This document shows positions 8,166-15,698 of a DNA stretch of 18,248 nt, piece after piece. Numbering within the stretch: the first letter of the stretch is position 1; each line of letters begins with the position of its first letter. Made by a program: the position numbers and the translations under genes. The notes under the pieces are model-generated. The model searched no databases. It had not been told where the DNA came from and worked only from the letters and a program-made list of their open reading frames with translations. Source of the stretch: CAYYJR01 sp964472305 (lineage in GTDB: Bacteria > Armatimonadota > Hebobacteria > CAIYQO01); assembly GCA_964472305.1 (NCBI GenBank), contig CAYYJR010000039.1:1-18248 (forward strand), in the 5' to 3' direction.

Positions 8166-9602
8166 ATGCATACACGGACATGGATTGTGACGGCATTGAG
8201 TGGTCTGATGCTGGCTGGAAGCGCCAGTCTGTTACAAGGAGAAGAGACCATGAGCTCAGCTATAACCAGTATTGAAACGCGGGTATTCAACATCGTCGAA
8301 CACGGGGCCAAAGCCGATGGTAAGACAGTCAATACCAGGGCGATCCAGGCCGCGCTCGACGCCTGCGGCGCGGCGGGCGGCGGCACGGTGGTCGTGCCGG
8401 CGGGCACCTTTGTCACCGGCACCATCTGGCTGCGCAGCCATGTGGAGCTGCACCTCCAGCACGGCGCGGTGCTGCTGGCCAGCCCGGATCAGGACGACTA
8501 CAACAAGGAAGACGCGTATCCGCAGAACTGGGGCGGCGGCCAGGAGGAAGAGTGGAATGCCACGCACCTGATCCTGGCCGTCGAGGTGGAAGATGTCGCG
8601 GTCACCGGGACCGGCACGATCGACGGCAACGGCCGCGTCTTCTTCGAGGAGCCCAAGCTGATGAGCTATTCCGCTAACCTGTTCAGGGATGGCGTGGCGA
8701 TGGCCAAGGATAAGCAGCGCCTGCGGCCGGGGCAGTTGATGGTGTTCTGCGAGAGCTGCAACATCCGACTCCGGGATTTCACGATTCGCGACACCCCCTC
8801 CTGGAGCATCTTCCTGTACGGCAGTGAGGACATCCAGGTCCGCGGAATCACAATCCGGAACCAATCGACAGGCGCCAACACCGACGGCATCGACATCGAC
8901 TGCTGCCGCAACGTGACGGTCAGCGACTGCAACATCGACACCGGCGACGATGCCATCACCCTGCGCGCGGCGCCTCACTCGCTCAAGGACAAAACCCGCG
9001 TCTGTGAGAACATCGTCGTGAACAACTGCGTGTTGGCTTCGTCGGGTGGAGCATTCCGCATCGGAGTCGGCGACGGCATCATCCGCAACGCGGTGATCTC
9101 GAATATCATGATCACGCGCGCCGGCTGGGGCGTTTACTTCTGTTCTGCGTATCGCCCAAAACAACCCGGCGTGTCCATCTCGAACATCACGATCCGAGAC
9201 GTCTACGTGCGGAACACGGCCCATCCGTTTGTTATCAGCATGAATACCGACGATGCCACGGCGCCCATGGAAGACATCGTGATCGACGGATTCCACGCGG
9301 AGTGCTTTGCCCCGGCCTATCTCTTCGGTTCCGCCCACAGCCGCCCAAAACGCGTCCGCCTGCGAAACATCGACCTCACCGTCGTGCCGCGTCCGGACAC
9401 CAAGATGAAGCCGGAAGAGCTGCCGGAAACGCTACTGTCGTTCGTCGGGGCTGACGACCTGCGGCTGGAAAATGTCCGCATAACCTGGAAGACGACCGAC
9501 CCGGGCTGGATCCGCACGCTGGTGACGCGACATTGTACGGGGGTGGTGATCATGGAAGATTGCCGGCTGACCGAGCCGCCGCCGGTGACTGCGGACAGGT
9601 GA
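8166..9602 (+). CDS. Exported glycoside hydrolase family 28-like protein (pectinase fold) with altered active site
   Basis: The product is 478 residues with an N-terminal signal peptide (about residues 1-25). GH28 enzymes are right-handed beta-helix hydrolases of polygalacturonan and related pectins. The family entry motif is visible (FNIVEHGAKADG near residues 40-51, then the glycine-rich AGGGTVVVPAGTF). Two of the four GH28 signatures are present: NTDGIDID with Asp240 and GDDAI with Asp261 and Asp262. The third, normally SGHG with a catalytic histidine, reads SGGA at 293-296, and the fourth (RIK) is replaced near VYFCSAY. It may therefore be a divergent subfamily with another mechanism or substrate, or inactive. 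AAAGGAG six bases before the ATG supports the start. GC-rich like its neighbours, and placed after the tandem hydrolase, so a pectin-related locus is likely. Confidence 0.78.
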   Translation: MHTRTWIVTALSGLMLAGSASLLQGEETMSSAITSIETRVFNIVEHGAKADGKTVNTRAIQAALDACGAAGGGTVVVPAGTFVTGTIWLRSHVELHLQHGAVLLASPDQDDYNKEDAYPQNWGGGQEEEWNATHLILAVEVEDVAVTGTGTIDGNGRVFFEEPKLMSYSANLFRDGVAMAKDKQRLRPGQLMVFCESCNIRLRDFTIRDTPSWSIFLYGSEDIQVRGITIRNQSTGANTDGIDIDCCRNVTVSDCNIDTGDDAITLRAAPHSLKDKTRVCENIVVNNCVLASSGGAFRIGVGDGIIRNAVISNIMITRAGWGVYFCSAYRPKQPGVSISNITIRDVYVRNTAHPFVISMNTDDATAPMEDIVIDGFHAECFAPAYLFGSAHSRPKRVRLRNIDLTVVPRPDTKMKPEELPETLLSFVGADDLRLENVRITWKTTDPGWIRTLVTRHCTGVVIMEDCRLTEPPPVTADR

Positions 9603-9622
9603 TTGGGAGGAATCATTTATGC

Positions 9623-10091
9623 ATGAAGAAGTTTGTCCTGTGGTGATGGCGCGATCCTTACCGCGTATTTGCCATGGAACGCAAGGATGCATTTCAGCAC
9701 GGCGTGGACTGCCTGATCCTCGCGATGCCGTTGCCCCCGGTCAATGAGGGAGTCATGGGCGAGGCTGAGTAGCGAGCGTGGCGACCCACGGCCAGCGTCC
9801 TGAACCCGGCGCGCGGCCCGCTGCTTCAGGAGCAGGCGTTGCAGCGCGCCCAGCGCGAAGGTTGGCTTGCCGGTGCGGCACTGGATACTTACTACTATTT
9901 TTCCCATGCCGCAGGACCATCCGCCGTGGACGTTGCCGAACGTGATCATGACGCCGCGCATTTCCGGCTCCAGCGGCAGGCCGTACTTCCTTCAGCGGAC
10001 ATGGGACATCCTGGTACAGAGTGCGGAGCGACTGCAGCAGGGATATCCGCTGTTGAACGAATTGACCTCAGCCCAACTGGCAAGGGAGTAA
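9623..10091 (+). pseudogene. Degraded D-2-hydroxyacid dehydrogenase (C-terminal remnant)
   Basis: From about 9653 a reading frame gives DPYRVFAMERKDAFQHG, then GVDCLILAMPLPPVNEGVMG, then after a TAG at 9770-9772 it continues TASVLNPARGPLLQEQAL and EGWLAGAALDTYYYF. The frame then shifts by one base at a run of five T (9898-9902) and continues as PMPQDHPPWTLPNVIMTP with a tail ending NELTSAQLARE at 10091. This order (CLILAMPL, NPARGPLL, GWLAGAALD, HPxWxLPNVIMTP) is that of NAD-dependent 2-hydroxyacid dehydrogenases. The N-terminal two thirds with the GxGxxG nucleotide site are missing. An SD-like GGGAGG (9605-9610) and an ATG with a short open frame (MKKFVLW) at 9623 may be the relic of the original start joined to the tail by deletion. 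It abuts the nitrilase-family gene, of which it was probably an operon partner. Confidence 0.8.
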
Positions 10092-10094
10092 GTG

Positions 10095-10991
10095 ATGCGC
10101 ATTTCCGTTATCCAAAGTCATCGTTCGCGCCTGTATGGGTACGATCCCGCCAATCCCGGCGACTGCGATCTTGCGGTCCTGCGTGCGGCCGCTGATGCGG
10201 ACATGGAGCATGTCTTCGGGCTGTTCGGCCAGGCGGCGGCGGAGAAGACCGATCTGATTGTCACCACCGAAACCATCAACCAGATCATCCAATTCCATGA
10301 CCGGCGCTACGATCTTGCCGAACTGGCCGAGCCATTGGACGGCCCCCTGATGGAGCGCTTTTCCGGCTGTGCGCGACGGCATGGACTGCACATCGTGGCC
10401 GGGTTGTTGACGCAGCGCAAGGGGCTGGTCTACAATTCGGCGGTCCTGTTCGACCGCGGCGGTCGGATCGCCGGTGTGTTTGACAAGGTCCACCTCCCGG
10501 TTGGCGAGGTGCGGGTGACGGCCGGCGACACCTACCCGGTGTTCGAGACCGACTTTGGGACGCTGGGCATGCTCGTCTGTTGGGATCTGCAGTTCCCCGA
10601 AGCCGCGCGGGCCCTGGCGTTGGCCGGGGCGGAACTGATCGCCTGTCCCACCTGGGGTTGGCAGAAGCTATACGGCTGCGCGCGGGCCCTGGAAAACGTG
10701 GTGACCGTGGCCGCCGCCATCGGCGTCATTCCCGGCCAGCCCGTCTGGGCGGATTGCGATCCGAGCTGCGTGATTTCCAACGAGGGCAAGGTGCTCGCTG
10801 AGGCGCTGTCGCACGGGACGCATGTCGTGACCGCCGAGGTGGACATTCAGACCGCGCCCCCGTTGCCGCCATACTACGTGGGCCATACGGCCATGACGGA
10901 TATGCGCGAGGTCAGGTTGAGCCAGCGAAGGCCGGAAACATACGGGCGAGTGACGGAACGAAATACGATGCAAAGCGAAGGGGAAGTATGA
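10095..10991 (+). CDS. Carbon-nitrogen hydrolase (nitrilase family amidohydrolase)
   Basis: The product is 298 residues, a usual length for single-domain nitrilase-superfamily enzymes, which hydrolyse non-peptide C-N bonds in the cytoplasm. The catalytic triad is visible: Glu59 (TTETINQ), Lys131 (VFDKVHLPVGE) and Cys162 (LVCWDLQFPEAARAL). Spacing of 72 and 31 residues suits the family. No signal peptide. The ATG at 10095 has GGGAG six bases upstream (10084-10088); a GTG at 10092 is possible but less well placed. The gene begins three bases after the end of the broken dehydrogenase and its stop overlaps the next start by four bases (ATGA), so translation of the two is probably coupled. The substrate is unknown; with a dehydrogenase relic and a URO-D-like gene beside it, a small amide or nitrile-like metabolite is plausible. 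Confidence 0.88.
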   Translation: MRISVIQSHRSRLYGYDPANPGDCDLAVLRAAADADMEHVFGLFGQAAAEKTDLIVTTETINQIIQFHDRRYDLAELAEPLDGPLMERFSGCARRHGLHIVAGLLTQRKGLVYNSAVLFDRGGRIAGVFDKVHLPVGEVRVTAGDTYPVFETDFGTLGMLVCWDLQFPEAARALALAGAELIACPTWGWQKLYGCARALENVVTVAAAIGVIPGQPVWADCDPSCVISNEGKVLAEALSHGTHVVTAEVDIQTAPPLPPYYVGHTAMTDMREVRLSQRRPETYGRVTERNTMQSEGEV

Positions 10992-12118
10992 CCAGACGTG
11001 AACGATTGATGGCAACCGTGAACGGGCGGCCCGTGGACCGCCCCGCGGTGAGTTTCTACGAGATCTCCGGGTGCGAGGACATGGCCGATCCCGACCCGTT
11101 CAACATTTATTCCGACCCATCCTGGCGGCCGCTGATCGAACTCGCCCGCGATCGTTCGGATCGAATCGCCATGTGCGAAGTGCACTGCCGAAACGCGCCG
11201 CCGAACCCGATGTGGGAGAACGCGACGAGCGATGTCCGGATGGAGAACGGCAGTCGGTTCATCACCACCACAATCCGGGCAGGCAAGCGGACGCTGACCC
11301 AGCGCACGCGCCATGACCCCGACGTGAACACGGTATGGACGATCGAGCATTTCATCAAGGAACCGGACGACTTGCAGGCGCTGCTCGAGATCCCCGAGGC
11401 TCAGCCCGGCGGCGAACCGGATATTTCGGATGCGCTGCAACTGGAGGCAGCACTGGGCGACAGCGGAATCGTCATGCCCAGCATTGGCGATCCGTTGTGT
11501 TCCATCGCGTGGATGTTCGATATGGCCGAACTGACGGTGATCGCGGCGACCGAGCGGGAGATGTTCCACAGACTGCTGGATCGCGCGGCACGGCAGAGCT
11601 ACTGGTGGATGGAGACGGCGGCGCAGGCCTTGCCCGGACGGCTGTGGCGGATCATCGGGCCGGAGTATGCCTCGCCGCCCTACATGCACCCGGCATTGTT
11701 CCGTGAGTATGTCACCCCGCACGTGCGGCAGATGGTGAATTCGATTCATGCGTACGGCGGGTATGCGCGGGTTCATTCGCACGGGCGCCTGCGCGACATC
11801 CTCGACCCCATTGCGGCAACCGGGTGCATGGGCCTCGATCCCATCGAACCGCCGCCGCAGGGCGACGTGGAACTGCGCTATGTCCGCGAGCACTACGGGC
11901 AGCAGATGGTGCTGTTCGGCAACCTTGAAATTGCCGACATCGAGAACCTGCCGACACCGCAGTTCGAACAGAAGGTCCGGCAAGCCATCGCGGAAGGCAC
12001 CGCGGGCGAGGGACGCGGATTCGTCCTGATGCCCTCCGCCTGCCCCTACGGCAGGAAGCTGTCGTCGCTCTCCCTGCGCAACTATGAGAAGATGCTCGAA
12101 ATTGTCGAAGGGCTTTGA
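10988..12118 (+). CDS. Uroporphyrinogen decarboxylase (URO-D) fold family protein
   Basis: The product is 376 residues and begins MTRRERLMATVNGRPVDRPA, the standard opening of the URO-D/corrinoid methyltransferase superfamily. The C-terminal half shows the family layout: a histidine pair at 263-265 (VHSHGRLRDIL), then GCMGLDPIEPPPQGD, then LFGNLEI, and a late cysteine at 352 (MPSACPYG). A His...Cys arrangement is the zinc site in MtaA/MtbA-type methyltransferases, so a methyl-transfer role is as likely as decarboxylation; true HemE is unlikely. Substrate unknown. AAGGGGA precedes the ATG at 10988, which overlaps the nitrilase stop. Its own stop lies 10 bases before element copy D. GC-rich like the upstream block. 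Confidence 0.78.
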   Translation: MTRRERLMATVNGRPVDRPAVSFYEISGCEDMADPDPFNIYSDPSWRPLIELARDRSDRIAMCEVHCRNAPPNPMWENATSDVRMENGSRFITTTIRAGKRTLTQRTRHDPDVNTVWTIEHFIKEPDDLQALLEIPEAQPGGEPDISDALQLEAALGDSGIVMPSIGDPLCSIAWMFDMAELTVIAATEREMFHRLLDRAARQSYWWMETAAQALPGRLWRIIGPEYASPPYMHPALFREYVTPHVRQMVNSIHAYGGYARVHSHGRLRDILDPIAATGCMGLDPIEPPPQGDVELRYVREHYGQQMVLFGNLEIADIENLPTPQFEQKVRQAIAEGTAGEGRGFVLMPSACPYGRKLSSLSLRNYEKMLEIVEGL

Positions 12119-12128
12119 CTCCGACGGT

Positions 12129-12240
12129 ATTGGGGACAGACGGTAGTAAATTTTCGCCAGTATTCGACCTTCCGTGGGCGCCCGCGCGGATGTGAAATGA
12201 GCGTGCGCTGACCGGTCAATAACTACCGGCTGTCCCGAAT
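12129..12240 (+). repeat. MITE-like element, copy D (112 bp)
   Basis: The left end starts ATTGGGGACAGACGGTAGTA and the right end is TAACTACCGGCTGTCCCGAA plus T, an imperfect inverted repeat. The interior is a shortened version of copies A-C. It starts 10 bases after the URO-D stop codon and differs from copy E by roughly half a dozen bases. Together with E and F it forms a distinct 112-bp subfamily. Confidence 0.88.
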
Positions 12241-12305
12241 CATGCAATACCCACCTAGCACGGAACTATGGTCTTACGCCACATTTCTAAAGGGAGGGAT
12301 TACCG

Positions 12306-12884
12306 ATGGGCAATACGTTCTATTACACAATTACAAATCACAAACTCAATCCGTGTACGGTGAATCCTGAAGATGGACAAACCTATGATCCATGTTCGGT
12401 TTTTCGTGGAGAGGATATTCCAGCAGTCCCCATTCGATTTCGTCACTTTCTGGGTAGGCAGCCGAAAGATGTCCTTAGGTAATCAGATGCTATATTGTAC
12501 GTTGTCTCGGATCGGTTCCTCAATATATTGCAGGAGCATCGAGTCACTGGATGGTCAACATTTCCAGTTGTTGTTTATGACAAGAAGGGGAATGAACTCA
12601 CTGGATATTACGGCTTGTCGGTGGTTGGGAGAAGCGGACCAATCGATGACACCCAACGTCGTATTGAATATCGGGTTTCACCGTTCAACCCTGACTACCG
12701 GTATAAGGTGGGGATCGGACTGTATTTTGATTTCAATACCTGGGATGGGAGTGACATCTTTACCCCACAGGGTGGAATACTTCTTGTCGTTGAACGTGTG
12801 AAAGCGTTACTCGAAAGCGCAAAAGTCAAGGAGCTTACATTTTACAATATCGAGGAATTTGAGATGGACATGGGGCCAGCATAA
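12306..12884 (+). pseudogene. Probable immunity-type protein (DUF1629/Imm11-like) broken by one in-frame stop
   Basis: An ATG at 12306, with AGGGAGGG seven bases upstream, opens a frame that runs 58 codons to TAA at 12480-12482 and then continues in the same frame without other stops to 12884. The joined product would be about 192 residues. The first part begins MGNTFYYTITNHKLNP and holds FRGEDIPAVPIRF; the second holds LYVVSDRFLNILQEHRVTGW, then FPVVVYDKKGNELTGYY, and ends in a strand-rich tail. This order (short FYY start, a VSDR..ILQEH helix, a TGW turn, a PVVV strand) resembles DUF1629/Imm11-type immunity proteins, but the match is from memory only. Composition is less GC-rich than the chromosome block. 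Neighbours are elements D and E; no toxin gene is seen. A second start after the stop (TTG at 12495) lacks a clear SD. Confidence 0.6.
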
Positions 12885-12895
12885 AGATGGTGACG

Positions 12896-12923
12896 GGTAT
12901 TGGGGACAGGGTATTGGGGACAG
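12896..12923 (+). repeat. 14-bp tandem duplication at the left end of copy E
   Basis: GGTATTGGGGACAG occurs twice in tandem (12896-12909 and 12910-12923). The second copy is the true left end of element E. This may record a failed or slipped insertion at the element end. Confidence 0.8.
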
Positions 12924-13024
12924 ACGGTAGTAAATTTTCGCCAGTATTCGACCTTCCATGGGCACCCGCGCGGATGTGAAATGAGCGTGCGCCAGCCGGT
13001 CGATAACTACCGGCTGTCCCGAAT
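12913..13024 (+). repeat. MITE-like element, copy E (112 bp)
   Basis: Same subfamily and orientation as copies D and F, with left end ATTGGGGACAGACGGTAGTA and the right end ending GGCTGTCCCGAAT at 13024. It begins 28 bases after the end of the immunity-type gene (11 bases if the duplicated end is counted) and ends 28 bases before the start codon at 13053. Confidence 0.88.
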
Positions 13025-13052
13025 GATGCCTATTTTCTTACGGGGAGTGAGT

Positions 13053-14213
13053 ATGCGCTATCTTATTCGCATGTTAACAAAAAATTTTATTGCATTTGCA
13101 ATAATATTGTTCGAAGTTCAATCTTATGCAAGTATGGTATTAGAATTGCCAAACGGGTACAAATATTATCCGATAACAGATTTAAATAAGTTGGTGATCG
13201 TAAATACCACTGAGAAGAATGTTAAACTAACTAATCGCAATCATTCGTTATTGTGCATGATAGATAATATATTCTATTTTGCTGATGGTGAAGCCAATAT
13301 TTTTTTACTTCCACCGATTCAATATAATGATCAAATCTATGTACCCGAAGAATGTATTACTGCTCTGAATATCACTGCTACTCATGACCGGAATACTATT
13401 TTACTTCATACTGATGAAAAATCTAATATAAAATGCTTGGTTGAAAAAGTCAATCCTCCAATTCATATTTCTGGTATACACCCAGTTGTTGATTTTTCAA
13501 ATCAATGCTTAATAGGAGGTATCATTGATAAACAGTGGAAAGAGAATAATGAATTCAAAAGTAGAATTACAGGTGATGAGATATATTCATTGTACTCTTT
13601 GACCAAACGCTTATCATCCGCGCATGGCGGAAGAATATATGAACCATCAGATGAGGGAGAGGGCGGCACTGGTATTTTTATACAGACAGATACTATTACC
13701 AACGCGATAGGCATTGTTGGCCAGTGGAATGCGATGCCAAGCAAAATCACTAAATTAAACAATAACAATAAGTTTTATAAAAATGAAATGCGCAAACTGC
13801 TTTCTGAATATAGTATTAACTTATCAAAAGTAAATATCACCCAGTTATTGCAAGCTGACATTGATAATGATAATATTAAAGAGATACTTATCTGCATTGA
13901 GACAGATCGTCCGGGATACAATAATACGGTCGGGTTGCAACTTAATGATTATTCAGCCGTAGTCATTAGAAAATTTGTAAATGGTAAAATTATAACATTC
14001 GTTCCAATGGGGATGATCTGCAATAAAAATAGTAAGTTTAATGATGCAATATTGCCGATACATTTTAGTATTATTGGTATATTAGATATCGACGGGGATG
14101 CAATTCAGGAGATTCTAGTTAAGATGCAATTTACTCAATACCAAGCAACATATATTTTCAAGTATTATGATAATAATTTCTGGAGCATGATAACAGGTGA
14201 TATGGGTGATTAA
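13053..14213 (+). CDS. Very AT-rich exported protein with DxDxD calcium-type motifs
   Basis: The product is 386 residues. It opens MRYLIRMLTKNFIAFAIILF, a clear signal peptide with a likely cleavage site after SYAS (about residue 29). Two short DxDxD stretches stand out near the C-terminus: ADIDNDNIKEILI (D269, D271, D273) and LDIDGDAIQEILV (D345, D347, D349). These look like FG-GAP/VCBS-type calcium loops found in beta-propeller proteins of the cell surface. No family was assigned. Composition is strikingly AT-rich against the surrounding GC-rich genes, so it was probably acquired. The frame is open back to 12900 through element E, but the ATG at 13053 is chosen for its signal peptide and the GGGGAG six bases upstream. 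Its stop lies 5 bases before element F. Confidence 0.72.
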   Translation: MRYLIRMLTKNFIAFAIILFEVQSYASMVLELPNGYKYYPITDLNKLVIVNTTEKNVKLTNRNHSLLCMIDNIFYFADGEANIFLLPPIQYNDQIYVPEECITALNITATHDRNTILLHTDEKSNIKCLVEKVNPPIHISGIHPVVDFSNQCLIGGIIDKQWKENNEFKSRITGDEIYSLYSLTKRLSSAHGGRIYEPSDEGEGGTGIFIQTDTITNAIGIVGQWNAMPSKITKLNNNNKFYKNEMRKLLSEYSINLSKVNITQLLQADIDNDNIKEILICIETDRPGYNNTVGLQLNDYSAVVIRKFVNGKIITFVPMGMICNKNSKFNDAILPIHFSIIGILDIDGDAIQEILVKMQFTQYQATYIFKYYDNNFWSMITGDMGD

Positions 14214-14218
14214 TGGGT

Positions 14219-14330
14219 ATTGGCGACAGACGGTCTTTATGCTTCGCCAGTATTCCACCTTCCGTGGGCGCCCGCGCGGATGTGAAATGAGCGTGCGCCA
14301 GCCGGTCGATAACTACCGGCTGTCCCGAAT
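14219..14330 (+). repeat. MITE-like element, copy F (112 bp)
   Basis: The interior and right end match copy E almost base for base. The left end has diverged (ATTGGCGACAGACGGTCTTT), so its inverted ends pair less well. It begins 5 bases after the stop of the AT-rich gene and lies 78 bases before the GH43 start. Confidence 0.85.
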
Positions 14331-14408
14331 GATGCCCTCATTTGGACGCGACACGTGGAGTTCGCAACACGCGTGCCGCGGCAATCAGCGGAGCAGTGAG
14401 GTATACGC

Positions 14409-15698
14409 ATGAATCCCATCTTACCGTTGCAGTATTTTATCCCCGACGTCGAGGCGCACGTCTGGCCAGATGGCCGGCTGTATTGTTATGGTTCACAGGA
14501 CATCGGGGGCAATTTGAGCTGGTGCAGCCACGCGTATCGTGTCTTCTCAAGCGATGATGTCATCCACTGGACGGACCACGGGGAGAGTTTTGCCACGCTC
14601 GGGCCAACGGCACAGACCCCCTGGTTTACCGGAGAGCTGTTCGCGCCTGACTGCGCATATCACGACGGCACCTATTACCTCTATTTCTGCCAGAAGGACG
14701 GCAGTGAGGGCGTGGCCGTCAGCGACCAGCCGCATGGGCCGTTCCGCGACGCCGCGACCATCCCGGTCGTGCACGGGGATGGCATCGATCCCGCAGTGTT
14801 TGTCGATGACGACGGACAGGCCTACCTGTACTGGGGACAGGGGCGCTGCCGCGGCGCGCGCCTGATGCCGGATATGCGACACATCGACGAGTCGACCTGG
14901 CATCCTTCGCTGCTCGATGAGGCCACGCACGGTTTCCATGAAGGCAGTTCCCTGCGTAAACGGGACGGCAAATACTACCTGGTCTACTGCGACATCTCCC
15001 GCGGCAAAGCGACCTGCCTGTCATATGCGGTCGCAGACTCACCACTGGGGCCCTTCACGAAAGGCGGGGTCATCATCGATAACGACGGGTGCGATCCGGA
15101 AACCTGGAACAACCACGGCTCCATCGCCGAATTCCGGGGGCAGTGGTATATCTTCTACCACCGGTCGTCACAGGGATCGCACTTCAACCGCCGGGTGTGT
15201 GCGGAACCCATTGCGTTCGATGCCACCGGCCACATCGCCGAGGTGGAGATGACCACGCAGGGCGTCGAAGGCCCTATCCCCGCCACGCGTGAGATCGAAG
15301 CGACTCGCGCCTGCCGCCTGAACGGCAGTCTGCGCGCGCAGATGGCGTGCGATGGTGCCCGTGGCGAGCACTACCCCGAATATCTCACTCGCATCGCGCC
15401 CGGTGACCGTGCGGTCTATAAATATCTGGCGTTTCATCCCGAGCTGACGCAATTCCAGGCGCGCGTGGCAACCGCGACGCACGGCGGTGTGATCGAAGTG
15501 CGCATTGACGGGGAAGACGGCGCATTGATCGGTCAGTGCGAAGTGCCGCCTACCGGCGGATGGCAGACCTGGCAACAGGTGTGCTGCCCGATGCAAAGGG
15601 TCGAAGGCGTGCATGCCCTGCACCTGTGCTTCCGGCAGCGAGACAGCGACAGGAGCGACCTGCTGATCTGCAACCTGGAGGCATTTTCGTTTTCGTAA
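14409..15698 (+). CDS. Glycoside hydrolase family 43 enzyme with CBM6-like C-terminal domain
   Basis: The product is 429 residues without a signal peptide, so probably cytoplasmic. GH43 enzymes are five-bladed propellers that cleave arabinose, xylose or galactose from hemicellulose and pectin side chains. The three catalytic carboxylates are visible: Asp13 (IPDVEAHVWPDGR, the base), Asp127 (GIDPAVFVDDDG, the pKa modulator) and Glu178 (HEGSSLRKRDGKYYL, the acid). A histidine at 236 (NNHGSIAEF) suits the active-site metal or water position. Residues from about 315 to 429 resemble a CBM6 domain (GGVIEVRID, TGGWQTW, then GVHALHLCF). The sequence is GC-rich like the glycan block at 3348-12118, so it probably belonged to that block before elements D-F and their genes entered. 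A GAGG sits about nine bases before the ATG. Confidence 0.85.
   Translation: MNPILPLQYFIPDVEAHVWPDGRLYCYGSQDIGGNLSWCSHAYRVFSSDDVIHWTDHGESFATLGPTAQTPWFTGELFAPDCAYHDGTYYLYFCQKDGSEGVAVSDQPHGPFRDAATIPVVHGDGIDPAVFVDDDGQAYLYWGQGRCRGARLMPDMRHIDESTWHPSLLDEATHGFHEGSSLRKRDGKYYLVYCDISRGKATCLSYAVADSPLGPFTKGGVIIDNDGCDPETWNNHGSIAEFRGQWYIFYHRSSQGSHFNRRVCAEPIAFDATGHIAEVEMTTQGVEGPIPATREIEATRACRLNGSLRAQMACDGARGEHYPEYLTRIAPGDRAVYKYLAFHPELTQFQARVATATHGGVIEVRIDGEDGALIGQCEVPPTGGWQTWQQVCCPMQRVEGVHALHLCFRQRDSDRSDLLICNLEAFSFS

Noticed and set aside
9839..10195. 118-residue hypothetical gene
   Set aside because: Its first part is a fragment of the decayed dehydrogenase and its second part runs out of frame across the nitrilase start.
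10988..12118. HemE (haem-pathway uroporphyrinogen decarboxylase)
   Set aside because: The fold family fits, but the HemE N-terminal active-site signatures are absent and the context has no haem genes.
10874..12247. 457-residue reading frame on the minus strand
   Set aside because: It is opposite the well-supported URO-D gene and starts inside element copy D.
12900..13052. N-terminal extension of the AT-rich protein through element E
   Set aside because: The extension translates the repeat itself, starts at a TTG without SD, and would bury the signal peptide that begins at 13053.
12129..14330. Integron gene-cassette array with attC sites
   Set aside because: The spacing is cassette-like, but the elements show no GTTRRRY core sites at the expected places, have transposon-like inverted ends shared with an IS, and no integrase gene is present.
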